Position numbers and translations under genes: made by a program. A DNA stretch of 51,365 nucleotides. Origin: Candidatus Mediterraneibacter norfolkensis. Lineage in GTDB: Bacteria > Bacillota > Clostridia > Lachnospirales > Lachnospiraceae. Where the stretch lies: positions 1 through 51,365 of the forward strand of contig DWUT01000300.1 in the NCBI GenBank assembly GCA_019120615.1, read 5' to 3'. Every line of letters starts with the position of its first letter. Within the stretch, counting starts at the first letter, position 1. Shown here piece by piece: positions 30,082 to 40,736 of this stretch. The notes beneath the pieces were generated by a model. The model searched no databases, was not told the origin of the DNA, and was given only the letters and a program-made list of their open reading frames with translations.

Positions 30082-32376
30082 CTACTGTGCGTTCAGCGCA
30101 TCTACTAACTGCTGCAGCATCTCCCGTGTCACCCCGGGCACAAAACTTAAAAGCTGCCTGAGCGGCATATCCTCCATCATCGCCGCCATCATCTCACTGC
30201 TGACTGCTGCAGAGGGATCTTCCGCCTGTTTTTCCTGCTGCTTCTGCATTTCCACCGCATCCGTGTTCTGCGCCATACCGCCCATGAACGAGCCCATCAC
30301 CGCCTGTGCCTTCGGATCTCTCAACAGCGGTCCGAGACACGTGTTGAGTGTATATACTGTCGGGATGACTTTTGTTCCCTGTACCTGCACCGGTGCGCTC
30401 AGGACCATCTCCCGGGCGTTCTTTCCGATCATCACCTGATATTCTCCGCTGTCCACATACCAGTCATGGATTTCTTCATTCCAGTATGCAAAGGCTCTCT
30501 GATCCAGTGTGAAAGATACTTCTTTTTCTTCTCCCGGTTCCAGCGCGATCTTATCGAATCCCCTCAGCTCCACCGCCGGACGGATCGTTTCACCTGCGGC
30601 GGGTGAGACATAGAGCTGTACTACTTCTTTGCCTTTTCTGGCGCCTGTATTCTTCACTTTCACCGTCACTGTCAGAGTATCCTGATCTGTCATCTGCTCT
30701 CTGTCGAGCTTCAGATCACTGTATGTAAACCTGGTATAGGAGAGTCCATACCCAAAGGGGAACAGCACTTCTCTGCCCACAGAGGTATAATACCGGTATC
30801 CGACGAACACGCCTTCCTGATATACCGCATGATCGCCGCCTTTTCCATAGGTCAGATAACAGGGTGTATCCCCCAGTCTTGCCGGGAATGTCTCCGGCAG
30901 ACGTCCGCTGGGGTTTTTCCTTCCATACAGAATGTCTGTCACTGCTCTTCCCACTGCCTGGCCGCCCAGATATGCTTCAATGATTCCCTTTACTTTATCT
31001 TTCCAGGGCATCAGTACCGGTGAGCCGTTATGCAGGACGACAACCACATTTTCCTGTACTTCTGCGATCTTCTCGATCAGCCTGTTCTGACATTCCGGCA
31101 TATTCAGGTGCTTCCTGTCATACCCTTCGGATTCGAAGCTGTCCGGAAGCCCGGCGAAGATCACAGCAACATCCGCTTCTTCCGCAGTCTTCACCGCCTC
31201 AGCCACCAGACTCTCATCACTCCGGTCTTCCGCGTCGTCATACCCCTTCGCATAGGTTACTTCTGCAATTCCTTTTACCGCTTCCAGGGCAGATTCTACT
31301 TTCCAACTGTTGATGTGGGAACTCCCTCCTCCCTGGTACCGGGGCGCCTCCGCATATTTCCCGATAAATGCCACTTTCTTCTCCCCCGAAAGCGGAAGGA
31401 TATCTTCTTCATTCTTCAACAGTACGATACATTCTTCTTCAATAGAGGCTGCCGTCTCATGGTCTTGTTCCAGATCCAGCTTTGCCGTCTTATCCCGGTT
31501 TTCAGAGTAGCGGAAAATGATATCTATGATCCTCTCACACGCCGTATCCACCACACTTTCATCCAGTGTGCCATCCTTTACCGCCTCAATGATCAGGGCA
31601 TCGTTCATTCCGCCGCTCGAAGGCATTTCCAGATCCAGACCTGCCTTGAGACCTTCTACACGGTCGTTGACCGCCCCCCAGTCGGACATCACATAACCGT
31701 CAAATCCCCATTCCTCTCTCAGGATATCTGTAAGATATTTTTTTGACTCACCTACATAGTCCCCGTTGATCCGATTGTAGGAATTCATGACAGTCCACGG
31801 TTTTCCTTTCTTCACCGCGCCTTCAAAAGCTGCCAGATAGATTTCCCTGAGTGTTCTCTCATCGACGTCTGAAGAGCTGGTCATCCTGCGTTTTTCCTGA
31901 TTATTCGCCAGAAAATGTTTTACGCTTGTCCCCACATTTCTGCTCTGCACGCCCTGGATCATGGCCGCCGCCAGTTCCGATGCTACGAAGGGATCTTCGG
32001 AATAATACTCGAAGTTCCTGCCGCAGAGGGGCGAACGTTTAATGTTTATGGCCGGGCCAAGGATGGTGCTGACGCCCATTGCCTGACACTCCTGTCCAAT
32101 GGTCTCCCCCAGCTTTCTCAGGACATCCCGGTCAAAGCTGGACGCAGTCGCGCATCCAGCAGGAAAGCAGACCGCCTTTTCACTCTCGTTGATCCCGAGA
32201 TGATCTGCGGCTTCCGCCTGCTTTCTCAGCCCGTGAGGTCCGTCAGTCACCATGACAGACGGGATACCCAGCCTTTCCACACCTTTCAGCTGCCAGAAAT
32301 CTGCCCCGGAGCACATGCCTGCTTTTTCCTCCAGTGTCATCTGTGCCACCAGATCTCTAATCTTCTCTCTTGTCAT
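30082..32376 (-). CDS. Beta-glucosidase, GH3 with Fn3-like domain and C-terminal helical tail
   Basis: VMTDGPHGLR, KHFLANNQEKRR, GFDGYVMSDWGAVNDRVEGLKAGLDLEMPSSG; YTRFTYSDLKL Fn3-like domain; no signal peptide. Confidence 0.92.
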   Translation of the reverse strand: MTREKIRDLVAQMTLEEKAGMCSGADFWQLKGVERLGIPSVMVTDGPHGLRKQAEAADHLGINESEKAVCFPAGCATASSFDRDVLRKLGETIGQECQAMGVSTILGPAINIKRSPLCGRNFEYYSEDPFVASELAAAMIQGVQSRNVGTSVKHFLANNQEKRRMTSSSDVDERTLREIYLAAFEGAVKKGKPWTVMNSYNRINGDYVGESKKYLTDILREEWGFDGYVMSDWGAVNDRVEGLKAGLDLEMPSSGGMNDALIIEAVKDGTLDESVVDTACERIIDIIFRYSENRDKTAKLDLEQDHETAASIEEECIVLLKNEEDILPLSGEKKVAFIGKYAEAPRYQGGGSSHINSWKVESALEAVKGIAEVTYAKGYDDAEDRSDESLVAEAVKTAEEADVAVIFAGLPDSFESEGYDRKHLNMPECQNRLIEKIAEVQENVVVVLHNGSPVLMPWKDKVKGIIEAYLGGQAVGRAVTDILYGRKNPSGRLPETFPARLGDTPCYLTYGKGGDHAVYQEGVFVGYRYYTSVGREVLFPFGYGLSYTRFTYSDLKLDREQMTDQDTLTVTVKVKNTGARKGKEVVQLYVSPAAGETIRPAVELRGFDKIALEPGEEKEVSFTLDQRAFAYWNEEIHDWYVDSGEYQVMIGKNAREMVLSAPVQVQGTKVIPTVYTLNTCLGPLLRDPKAQAVMGSFMGGMAQNTDAVEMQKQQEKQAEDPSAAVSSEMMAAMMEDMPLRQLLSFVPGVTREMLQQLVDALNAQ

Positions 32377-32470
32377 TACTGTTCCTCCTTTAACTGATCT
32401 TATTCTATGACAGAATCAAGATTCAGTATTTTATATTTGTCCTGCATTTTATAAAATTGTTTTCTTTTTC

Positions 32471-32656
32471 TTGACGAATTCTTTACATCTTATAAAAAAG
32501 CTGCTTAAGTACACTGACAAATCTGTCAGCATCATAAGCAGCTATCTTTGCTTCTCCAATCAGAATCATTTTCAGAGTGTATTTAAAAAACAGTACGGAA
32601 TCACACCGCTGCAGTACCGGAAGGATCCTTCCCTGGCAGAACATTCCGCATGATAA
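32471..32656 (+). pseudogene. Remnant of an AraC-family regulator (C-terminal HTH only)
   Basis: 60-aa TTG-start ORF: VSIISSYLCFSNQNHFQSVFKKQYGITPLQYRKD matches the second AraC HTH; no sensor domain upstream. Confidence 0.65.
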
Positions 32657-32668
32657 AATGCACATGTT

Positions 32669-34390
32669 TCATTCCATATATCCGCCCTTCATTGGGGAAA
32701 CCGCGGTTTCTGCAAACAATTTCAGCACGCCGTGGGTATAGCGGCTCTTCCTGGGTTTCCATGCCTTTCTTCTCTCGGAGAGGATCCGCTCTATCTCTTC
32801 TTCCGTTCTTCTCTCTCCATTTACTCCCACGATACGAAGGATCCTCCGGGGAATGCTGACCTCGATCAGGTCGTCCTCCCCCACAAGCGCGATAGGGCCT
32901 CCTTCTGCCGCTTCCGGAGAAATGTGTCCGATTGCAGGACCTTTGGACGCTCCGGAAAAACGTCCGTCTGTCAAAAGTGCGATACTCGCCCCCAGCTCTG
33001 CGTCCGAAGCGATGGCCTCCGTCGTGTAAAACATCTCCGGCATGCCGCTCCCTTTTGGTCCCTCGTACCGGATGATCACTGCATCCCCGGGACGGATCTC
33101 ATGTGTCAGCACTGCATGGATCGCATCCTCCTCACAGTCAAAGGGCCTTGCCCGGAGGATTGCCTCGAACATCTCCTTCGGTACTACTGTATGCTTTACC
33201 ACAGCTCCGTCAGGCGCCAGGTTGCCTTTCAGGATGGCGATACTTCCGTCAGCCCCAAATGGTCTGTCAAAGGGCCGGATCACATCTTCTCTCTTTAATT
33301 TCCACTGATCCAGATATTCCTGACATTTATCGTAATATCCGTTTTTCTTCAGCTCCTCCAGATTCTCTCCCAGTGTCTTTCCGGTCACTGTCATCACATC
33401 AAGATGGAGCATGTCTCTGATCTCCTCCATGATCCTGGGAACACCTCCCGCATAATAGAAAAACTGTGCCGGCCATTCCCCTGCGGGACGGATATTCAGA
33501 AGATAATGTGCTCCCCTGTGCAGACGGTCAAATGTATCCGCGTCAAGGTCGAAACCAAATTCCCTGGCGATCGCAGGAATATGGAGCAGGGAGTTGGTAG
33601 ATCCGGAGATCGCGGCATGGACCATGATGGCGTTTTCAAAAGATTCCATAGTCACGATCTTCCCGGGCGTCAGATCGTTCTCCGCCAGCCATACCGCCTG
33701 TTTTCCCGCACGCCTTGCCGCATCCTTAAGATCCGGGCTTGTGGCAGGCATAAGCGCAGTGCCGGGGAGCATCAGACCAAGCGCCTCCGCCATGATCTGC
33801 ATGGTGGAAGCTGTCCCCATAAAGGAACATGCCCCGCAGGACGGACAGGCATTGTGTTTATAGAAATCCATCTGTTCCTTTGTGATCTCTCCCCGCTCGT
33901 ACATGGCGCTGTATTTTCCGATCTGTTCCAGCGTCAGAAGATCCGGTCCCGCATCCATGACACCTCCGGTCACCACTACAGACGGAATATTGATCCTTCC
34001 GACAGCCATCAGATGTGCGGGCATGCTCTTGTCACAACTTGCGATAAATACACCTCCGTCAAAAGGAGTGGCGTTTGCATGGATCTCGATCATATTTGCC
34101 ATCATATCCCTGGAAGGAAGGGAATAGTTGATACCGTCGTGTCCCTGTGCCTCGCCGTCACATATATCTGTGCAGAAATATCTGGCTCCGTGTCCGCCTG
34201 CCTCGGCGACGCCTTTTCTTGCTTCTTCCACAAGTTCCAGCAGATGTCCGCTCCCCGGATGACTGTCTCCGAAGGAGCTTTCGATAATGATCTGTGGTTT
34301 TGACAGATCCTCCGGTTTCCAGCCTGTCCCAAGGCGCAGCGGATCCAGTTCCGGTGCAATCTCTCTCAGTTTCTGACTCCTCAGTTCCAT
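32669..34390 (-). CDS. IlvD/Edd family dehydratase, probably a sugar-acid dehydratase
   Basis: SCDKSMPAHLMAVGRINIPSVVVTGG, NACPSCGACSFMGTASTMQ, DGRFSGASKGPAIGHISPEAAEGGPIALV. Confidence 0.9.
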   Translation of the reverse strand: MELRSQKLREIAPELDPLRLGTGWKPEDLSKPQIIIESSFGDSHPGSGHLLELVEEARKGVAEAGGHGARYFCTDICDGEAQGHDGINYSLPSRDMMANMIEIHANATPFDGGVFIASCDKSMPAHLMAVGRINIPSVVVTGGVMDAGPDLLTLEQIGKYSAMYERGEITKEQMDFYKHNACPSCGACSFMGTASTMQIMAEALGLMLPGTALMPATSPDLKDAARRAGKQAVWLAENDLTPGKIVTMESFENAIMVHAAISGSTNSLLHIPAIAREFGFDLDADTFDRLHRGAHYLLNIRPAGEWPAQFFYYAGGVPRIMEEIRDMLHLDVMTVTGKTLGENLEELKKNGYYDKCQEYLDQWKLKREDVIRPFDRPFGADGSIAILKGNLAPDGAVVKHTVVPKEMFEAILRARPFDCEEDAIHAVLTHEIRPGDAVIIRYEGPKGSGMPEMFYTTEAIASDAELGASIALLTDGRFSGASKGPAIGHISPEAAEGGPIALVGEDDLIEVSIPRRILRIVGVNGERRTEEEIERILSERRKAWKPRKSRYTHGVLKLFAETAVSPMKGGYME

Positions 34391-34477
34391 AATACGCTCT
34401 CCTTTCCATGCAGAACAGATATACTGATACCCCTCTGCTGTTCTGCGTCAAAACATCATATCATTTACTTGAAAATA

Positions 34478-34492
34478 ATTCATCTGATGATT
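34478..34492. promoter_or_regulatory. Putative FadR/GntR operator 1
   Basis: ATTCATCTGATGATT; core CATCtGATG palindrome. Confidence 0.6.
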
Positions 34493-34541
34493 TTCTCCGT
34501 TTTTCAGATTAAATTTGTATATTATGCCAAAATTGTAAATA

Positions 34542-34556
34542 AATCATCTGATGATT
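34542..34556. promoter_or_regulatory. Putative FadR/GntR operator 2
   Basis: AATCATCtGATGATT perfect palindrome, 64 bp from operator 1. Confidence 0.65.
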
Positions 34557-34706
34557 TTATTCTATACTATTTACACAAAAAATCAATCAGTAATTATAGA
34601 CAATATACCATCCGGTTTTTTATTCATATTTATGGTTTGACTTTGGATTTTCTATATACTATTCTTTAGATAACAGTTATTATTTTGAATAAAGGCAGGA
34701 AATCAT

Positions 34707-35384
34707 ATGATGAATTCGGAGGAAAAGAGTCTGCCGGAAAAACTGGCCGACGATATTGTAGACTATATACTGAAAGAGAAACTGCAGCCAGGAGACCGTC
34801 TGCCAAACGAGAGCATACTCGCCGAAACACTGGGTGCGGGGCGCAGTTCCCTGAGAGAAGCAGTGAAACTTCTGGCGTCCCGGAATATCGTAACAGTACG
34901 CCAGGGCTCCGGAACCTATATTTCTTCCACACCGGGGATGGTGGAAGATCCCCTGGGCTTCACTTTTATTGAGGACAAAAAGAAGCTTGCTGAGGACCTG
35001 CTTGAGATCCGCTTTCTCCTGGAGCCTTCCATTGCAGCAAAAGCGGCTGAGAATGCGTCTGCTGATGACGCGGAGCATATCCTCGATCTGTGCGCAGAAG
35101 CAGAGCGTCTGCTGGAAGAAGGGAGAGATCACACCGCAAAGGATATCGAATTCCATACAGCCATTGGTATGAGCAGCAAAAATATGGTCGTTCCCCGTCT
35201 GATCCCCATCATCAATTCTTCTATTCCTCTGTTTATCGATCTCACAGAGAACGTATTGAGCCGGGAGACCATAGATACCCACAGAGAGATTGCAGATGCC
35301 ATTCTTTCCCACGATCCGGTCCGGGCTCATGACGCCATGTATCTTCACCTTGTCTACAACCGCAGACGGATCCATTCTGTATAA
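34707..35384 (+). CDS. FadR/GntR family transcriptional regulator
   Basis: LADDIVDYILKEKLQPGDRLPNESILAETLGAGRSSLREAVKLLASRNIVTVRQGSGTYIS wHTH; FCD-type C-terminal domain. Confidence 0.92.
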   Translation: MMNSEEKSLPEKLADDIVDYILKEKLQPGDRLPNESILAETLGAGRSSLREAVKLLASRNIVTVRQGSGTYISSTPGMVEDPLGFTFIEDKKKLAEDLLEIRFLLEPSIAAKAAENASADDAEHILDLCAEAERLLEEGRDHTAKDIEFHTAIGMSSKNMVVPRLIPIINSSIPLFIDLTENVLSRETIDTHREIADAILSHDPVRAHDAMYLHLVYNRRRIHSV

Positions 35385-35413
35385 TAAAAGAAGGCGCTGC
35401 CCCATCAGGGACT

Positions 35414-36469
35414 TCAGCGTTTTACATGCCGGATCATCCCCAGCACCGATTCATTCGCATTGATCACAGTCAGCGTGATATCCGGATGCTGATTCTGAAA
35501 GACGCGAAATACTTCATCTGCAAACCCCTGCCCCATGAAATCAATACCGCTGAAATCAAAGATGATCTCCCGGAATTCGTCCAGACGCCGGAGGATCCGT
35601 CTTGCCTGAGATCTGGCTACCGGATCGCCCAGCGGACACATCTCTTTCATTGGGATCATCGTTTTTACAAAACCTTCTTCCAGCGGAGCAAATGCGTCGA
35701 AAATCTCCTTTGAAGTCCTTTTCGATTCATTTTCCAGTTTCATCACAGCCATCGTTCCTATCCTCTCCATCTTCGTGTAATAAGAAATCAAATGAGACTG
35801 CACAAACCGGTCTCTGTCATCACACCGGTAAGAATAGACCGTATTCTCAGACCAGACGGCAAACTCTGAAAGCATTTTCGATACAAAAAAAATCCCTTCT
35901 CCTGAATGTCTTTCCGGATCCGTAGTCATCCTTCCTTTATACAGTTCCATGGCAGCCTGCTCAGAATTCAGTGATATTCCTGCCTGTTTTTTGAAATAAT
36001 CCTGTATATTATGAAATATCCCCACACCATTATCCACAATTGAAATTTCCGTATACAGGGCATCTTTCTGTATTCCGAACCGGATCCGATCCCCATCTGA
36101 ATGGTCAATTGCATTATTCATGATTTCCGTAAATGAATAGTACCAGATATCCTGTACATTGCCGGGCAGCTCATCCAGTAACGGACTGATATACTTCCAG
36201 TACAGGTCATCTTCTTCCAACATACCGGAATTTTCCAAATTCCACTGCTCTGTCACTGTCGTAAGAAAAAGACCTGTCTTCCTTTCCGCGTCTTCCGTAA
36301 CTGTCCCCTTATCCAGGCAGTCCTTAATATATCTTCGCACGGATGTCTCTGATATTCCAAAATTCTCAGCAGTCTTTTTTATAAAATCCGCATCATCACA
36401 TCGTATCTTGTCCAGCATATATTTGCGGATTGCTTTTCTCTTCGCCTCAGTAAACGACATCCTTTTCAC
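35414..36469 (-). CDS. HTH - GHKL ATPase - STAS-like (DUF4325) fusion regulator
   Basis: N-terminal HTH (NFGISETSVRRYIKDCLDKG), ATPase N/G boxes (FTEIMNNAIDHSDG, IVDNGVGIF, SGEGIFFVSKML), C-terminal REIIFDFSGIDFMGQGFADEVFRVFQ. Confidence 0.8.
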   Translation of the reverse strand: MKRMSFTEAKRKAIRKYMLDKIRCDDADFIKKTAENFGISETSVRRYIKDCLDKGTVTEDAERKTGLFLTTVTEQWNLENSGMLEEDDLYWKYISPLLDELPGNVQDIWYYSFTEIMNNAIDHSDGDRIRFGIQKDALYTEISIVDNGVGIFHNIQDYFKKQAGISLNSEQAAMELYKGRMTTDPERHSGEGIFFVSKMLSEFAVWSENTVYSYRCDDRDRFVQSHLISYYTKMERIGTMAVMKLENESKRTSKEIFDAFAPLEEGFVKTMIPMKEMCPLGDPVARSQARRILRRLDEFREIIFDFSGIDFMGQGFADEVFRVFQNQHPDITLTVINANESVLGMIRHVKR

Positions 36470-36550
36470 CTTATCATTTCATATTTGAACTATAAATTCT
36501 GTTTTTACAACTATATCACACTATTATCATACATACAACAGGGAAACAGA

Positions 36551-36596
36551 TAAAAAGAGCGCCGCATGAGAAAATAAATTCTTCATGCGACGGCTT
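36551..36596 (-). terminator. eno terminator
   Basis: Reverse strand GCCGTCGCATGA-loop-TCATGCGGCGCTCTTTTT. Confidence 0.75.
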
Positions 36597-36600
36597 CCTT

Positions 36601-37935
<1,335 letters not shown>

Positions 37936-38179
37936 TCAGGTATTACGGAACAAAGGAGTTCACATGATTCATTCACATACAGTTAGATTAAACTAACCAT
38001 ATGTATCATACCAGAATGTAGGATTATATTCAACTCTTTTATTGAGATTGATTATCAATTATTTAGTATTTCACGAAGGTTTTCCTGTTTTCCTGTCTTC
38101 CCGTTATCCTTTCCCGGACATCGCTCTTTTATACCTGAAAACAGCGGCAGAATCTTTTCCCCTCTCCGATTAAGCCGTC

Positions 38180-38815
38180 TCAGTTCTTTTTCCCGTTCTT
38201 TCTTTTCCTGTTCGTATTTTTTCTGCCCGTGCTTTTCTTTCCAGCCGTTTTTTTCTTTCTCACACTGTATCCAAACGTCCCCAGTTTTTTTCCAAGCCCC
38301 AGATACTCACCGTGAGAATATGCCAGAAGTCCTGTCCGGTTCAGTTCAAATTTCCCTTTCTCATCCAGATAAGAATCATCCACCCGGACTGCCGTAACCT
38401 CAGCAAGAAACATATGATGACTGCCCAGTTTCTCAGTCCTGATCACCCGGCATTCGATATTGACCGGAGATTCTTTTATACAGGGTGCATATTTCAGAAA
38501 CTGGGCGGGCTCTGCGGTCAGGGAGCACTCCTTCCACTTATCCACATCCCGCCCCGAGCGCACGCCGCAAAAATCCGCGGCCCATGCCAGTTTTTCTGTT
38601 GTAAGGTTGATGACAAATTCTCCGCTCTCTTCGATCATGTGATAAGAGTACCGCTCCGGGCGGACCGAGATATATGCCATGGGAGGATTCGTGCATACCG
38701 TTCCTGTCCACGCAATGGTCAGTATATTTGTATTTCCGCTTTTATCCGCAGTGCTGACCATGACGGCCGGCAGCGGATAGATCATATTTCCCGGTTTCCA
38801 GACCTGTTTGCTCAT
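38180..38815 (-). CDS. Flavin reductase family protein with Lys/Arg-rich C-terminal tail
   Basis: NTNILTIAWTGTVCTNPPMAYISVRPERYSYHMI FMN-binding split barrel; tail RKKKTAGKKSTGRKNTNRKRKNGKKN. Confidence 0.85.
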   Translation of the reverse strand: MSKQVWKPGNMIYPLPAVMVSTADKSGNTNILTIAWTGTVCTNPPMAYISVRPERYSYHMIEESGEFVINLTTEKLAWAADFCGVRSGRDVDKWKECSLTAEPAQFLKYAPCIKESPVNIECRVIRTEKLGSHHMFLAEVTAVRVDDSYLDEKGKFELNRTGLLAYSHGEYLGLGKKLGTFGYSVRKKKTAGKKSTGRKNTNRKRKNGKKN

Positions 38816-38850
38816 CTTCTCTTCCTCTCCGTTTCTCTGTTATCCGCTTC

Positions 38851-40497
38851 TTACTGCTGAAGCGCTCCCACCAGAGTGGGAACCAGCTGTTTTTTCCTGG
38901 AAACCACGCCTTTGAGCATGATCTCCCCCGTCTCCTCCGGCAGGTCATACGCACTTAAAATCTTCTCTCGCGCTTCCGGTCCGCAGCAGAGCAGTTCCGA
39001 AGACTCCGTAATAATATTGGTCAGCATGAAAAAGATCATATTCAGTCCATGGCTGTTCCGAGCCTTTTCCAGATGCGGCTCTACGATCTTCTTCAGTTCC
39101 TTGAGTTCCTCCGCGCTCATAGAATTGACCTGTCCCACACCGAATACAGTATCGTTCACTGTAAACTGTTTAAAATCAAGGAAACAGATTTCTTCCGCGC
39201 TCTTTCCTTTCAGATTGCTTCCCGCATTAAACATCTCCTGCGCAAGAGATTCAATCTCGATTCCCGCAATCTCAGCCAGCGTATGAGCCGCCTTTTCATC
39301 CACCGGAGTACATGTGGGAGAACGGAACATAAGGGTATCCGAGATGATCGCGGAGCAGAGGAGTCCCGCATTGACCGGATCGATCTCTTCTCCCGCCTCC
39401 TGATACATCTGCCATACGATCGTTGCCGTGCAGCCCACCGGCTGATTCCGGAAAAATACAGGCCCCATGGTCTCAATGCTGCTCAGCCTGTGGTGGTCAA
39501 TGATTTCCAGCACATCCGCTTCCTCCACGCCGTCCACAGCCTGGCTCTTTTCATTATGATCCACAAGGATCACTTCTTTTTTCTTCACATTGAGAAGGCG
39601 GCGCCTGGAGATCAGTCCCAGGAACTTTCCCTTATTGTCTACAATAGGGAAATCGCGGAATCTCTTTCTTGCCATGACTTCCTTTACATCGTCCACATAA
39701 TCCTTCATCTTAAATGTGACCAGATTTCCCTTTGTCATGAAATATTTCACAGGAATGCTCTGATTGATATGCTGCGCCGCCGTAAATGTATCATGGGGCG
39801 TGCGGATGATCACGATCTGCTTTTCCGACGCCTCACGTATGATCTCATCGGAGACCGGCGCATTCTGGCACACCACCATACAGCTCACATCTCTGTCGAC
39901 GGCACAGCGCTGTGCATCCTTTCTGTCCCCCATGATCACCAGATCGTCCCGATCTATAAAATCTGACATCAGAATCCTGCTTGAAGCCGCGATCACAACC
40001 TTTCCTTTCAGAAGATAGCTGTGTTCATTCCCGGTCAGCACCTCTCCCTCCACTGCTCTGGCTATATTGCGGTACTGAGTCCTCGCCTTTGACAGGATCA
40101 TGCTGTCGTATACTTCCATATAAGTCTTCGCGATATCACCGATCGTGATCACGCCTTCCAGCTTTCCGTCCCTGGTCACCGGGAGAGTGTGTATATTGGA
40201 TTCCTTCATTTTTTCCCATGCCGTGCGAATGGAAATGCTGCTTCTAAGCCCCTCCACTTCCTTGAGTTCCACATCCTTGATCTGTTCCCTCAGATCCGTC
40301 AGCAGACTTGGTGTTTTTACATGAAAATGTTCCAGGACATACTGCGTCTCTTCATTGGGCTGTCCCGCTCTGCGCGGCTCATGAGTTCTTCCTGTCAGCT
40401 TTGTCTTCAGTGCCGCATATGCAATCGCAGAACAGATGGAATCCGTATCCGGATTTTTATGTCCCACCACGTATACTTTTCTTTCTTTTTCCCTGCT
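38851..40497 (-). CDS. Manganese-dependent inorganic pyrophosphatase with CBS/DRTGG regulatory insert
   Basis: VVGHKNPDTDSICSAIAYA, two CBS segments, LEIIDHHRLSSIETMGPVFFRNQPVGCTATIV DHH motifs. Confidence 0.9.
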   Translation of the reverse strand, partial: SREKERKVYVVGHKNPDTDSICSAIAYAALKTKLTGRTHEPRRAGQPNEETQYVLEHFHVKTPSLLTDLREQIKDVELKEVEGLRSSISIRTAWEKMKESNIHTLPVTRDGKLEGVITIGDIAKTYMEVYDSMILSKARTQYRNIARAVEGEVLTGNEHSYLLKGKVVIAASSRILMSDFIDRDDLVIMGDRKDAQRCAVDRDVSCMVVCQNAPVSDEIIREASEKQIVIIRTPHDTFTAAQHINQSIPVKYFMTKGNLVTFKMKDYVDDVKEVMARKRFRDFPIVDNKGKFLGLISRRRLLNVKKKEVILVDHNEKSQAVDGVEEADVLEIIDHHRLSSIETMGPVFFRNQPVGCTATIVWQMYQEAGEEIDPVNAGLLCSAIISDTLMFRSPTCTPVDEKAAHTLAEIAGIEIESLAQEMFNAGSNLKGKSAEEICFLDFKQFTVNDTVFGVGQVNSMSAEELKELKKIVEPHLEKARNSHGLNMIFFMLTNIITESSELLCCGPEAREKILSAYDLPEETGEIMLKGVVSRKKQLVPTLVGALQQ

Positions 40498-40736
40498 CAT
40501 ATATTCAGTCTCCAATCTATACTGTCTCGTTTTCTACCCAATAGGTTGCCATTTTTTTGCTTTTTCGTCAACCCAAATTTCATTTTCCTGATCCGCTTTC
40601 CCCACCCCCTCCCATGATCCTCCGGTTTTTAAGGCTTTTTTCTGTCTGGGATTGTCTTCAACTGTTGTTTTTTTCTCAGACTTTATGATATACTGTTCAT
40701 GTTGAACAAAAAGAATTTAAATCGAGGTGCTGCACA

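Noticed and set aside
33404-34303. 299-aa + strand ORF opposite the IlvD/Edd dehydratase
   Set aside because: Antisense shadow; low-complexity His/Arg composition, no family match.
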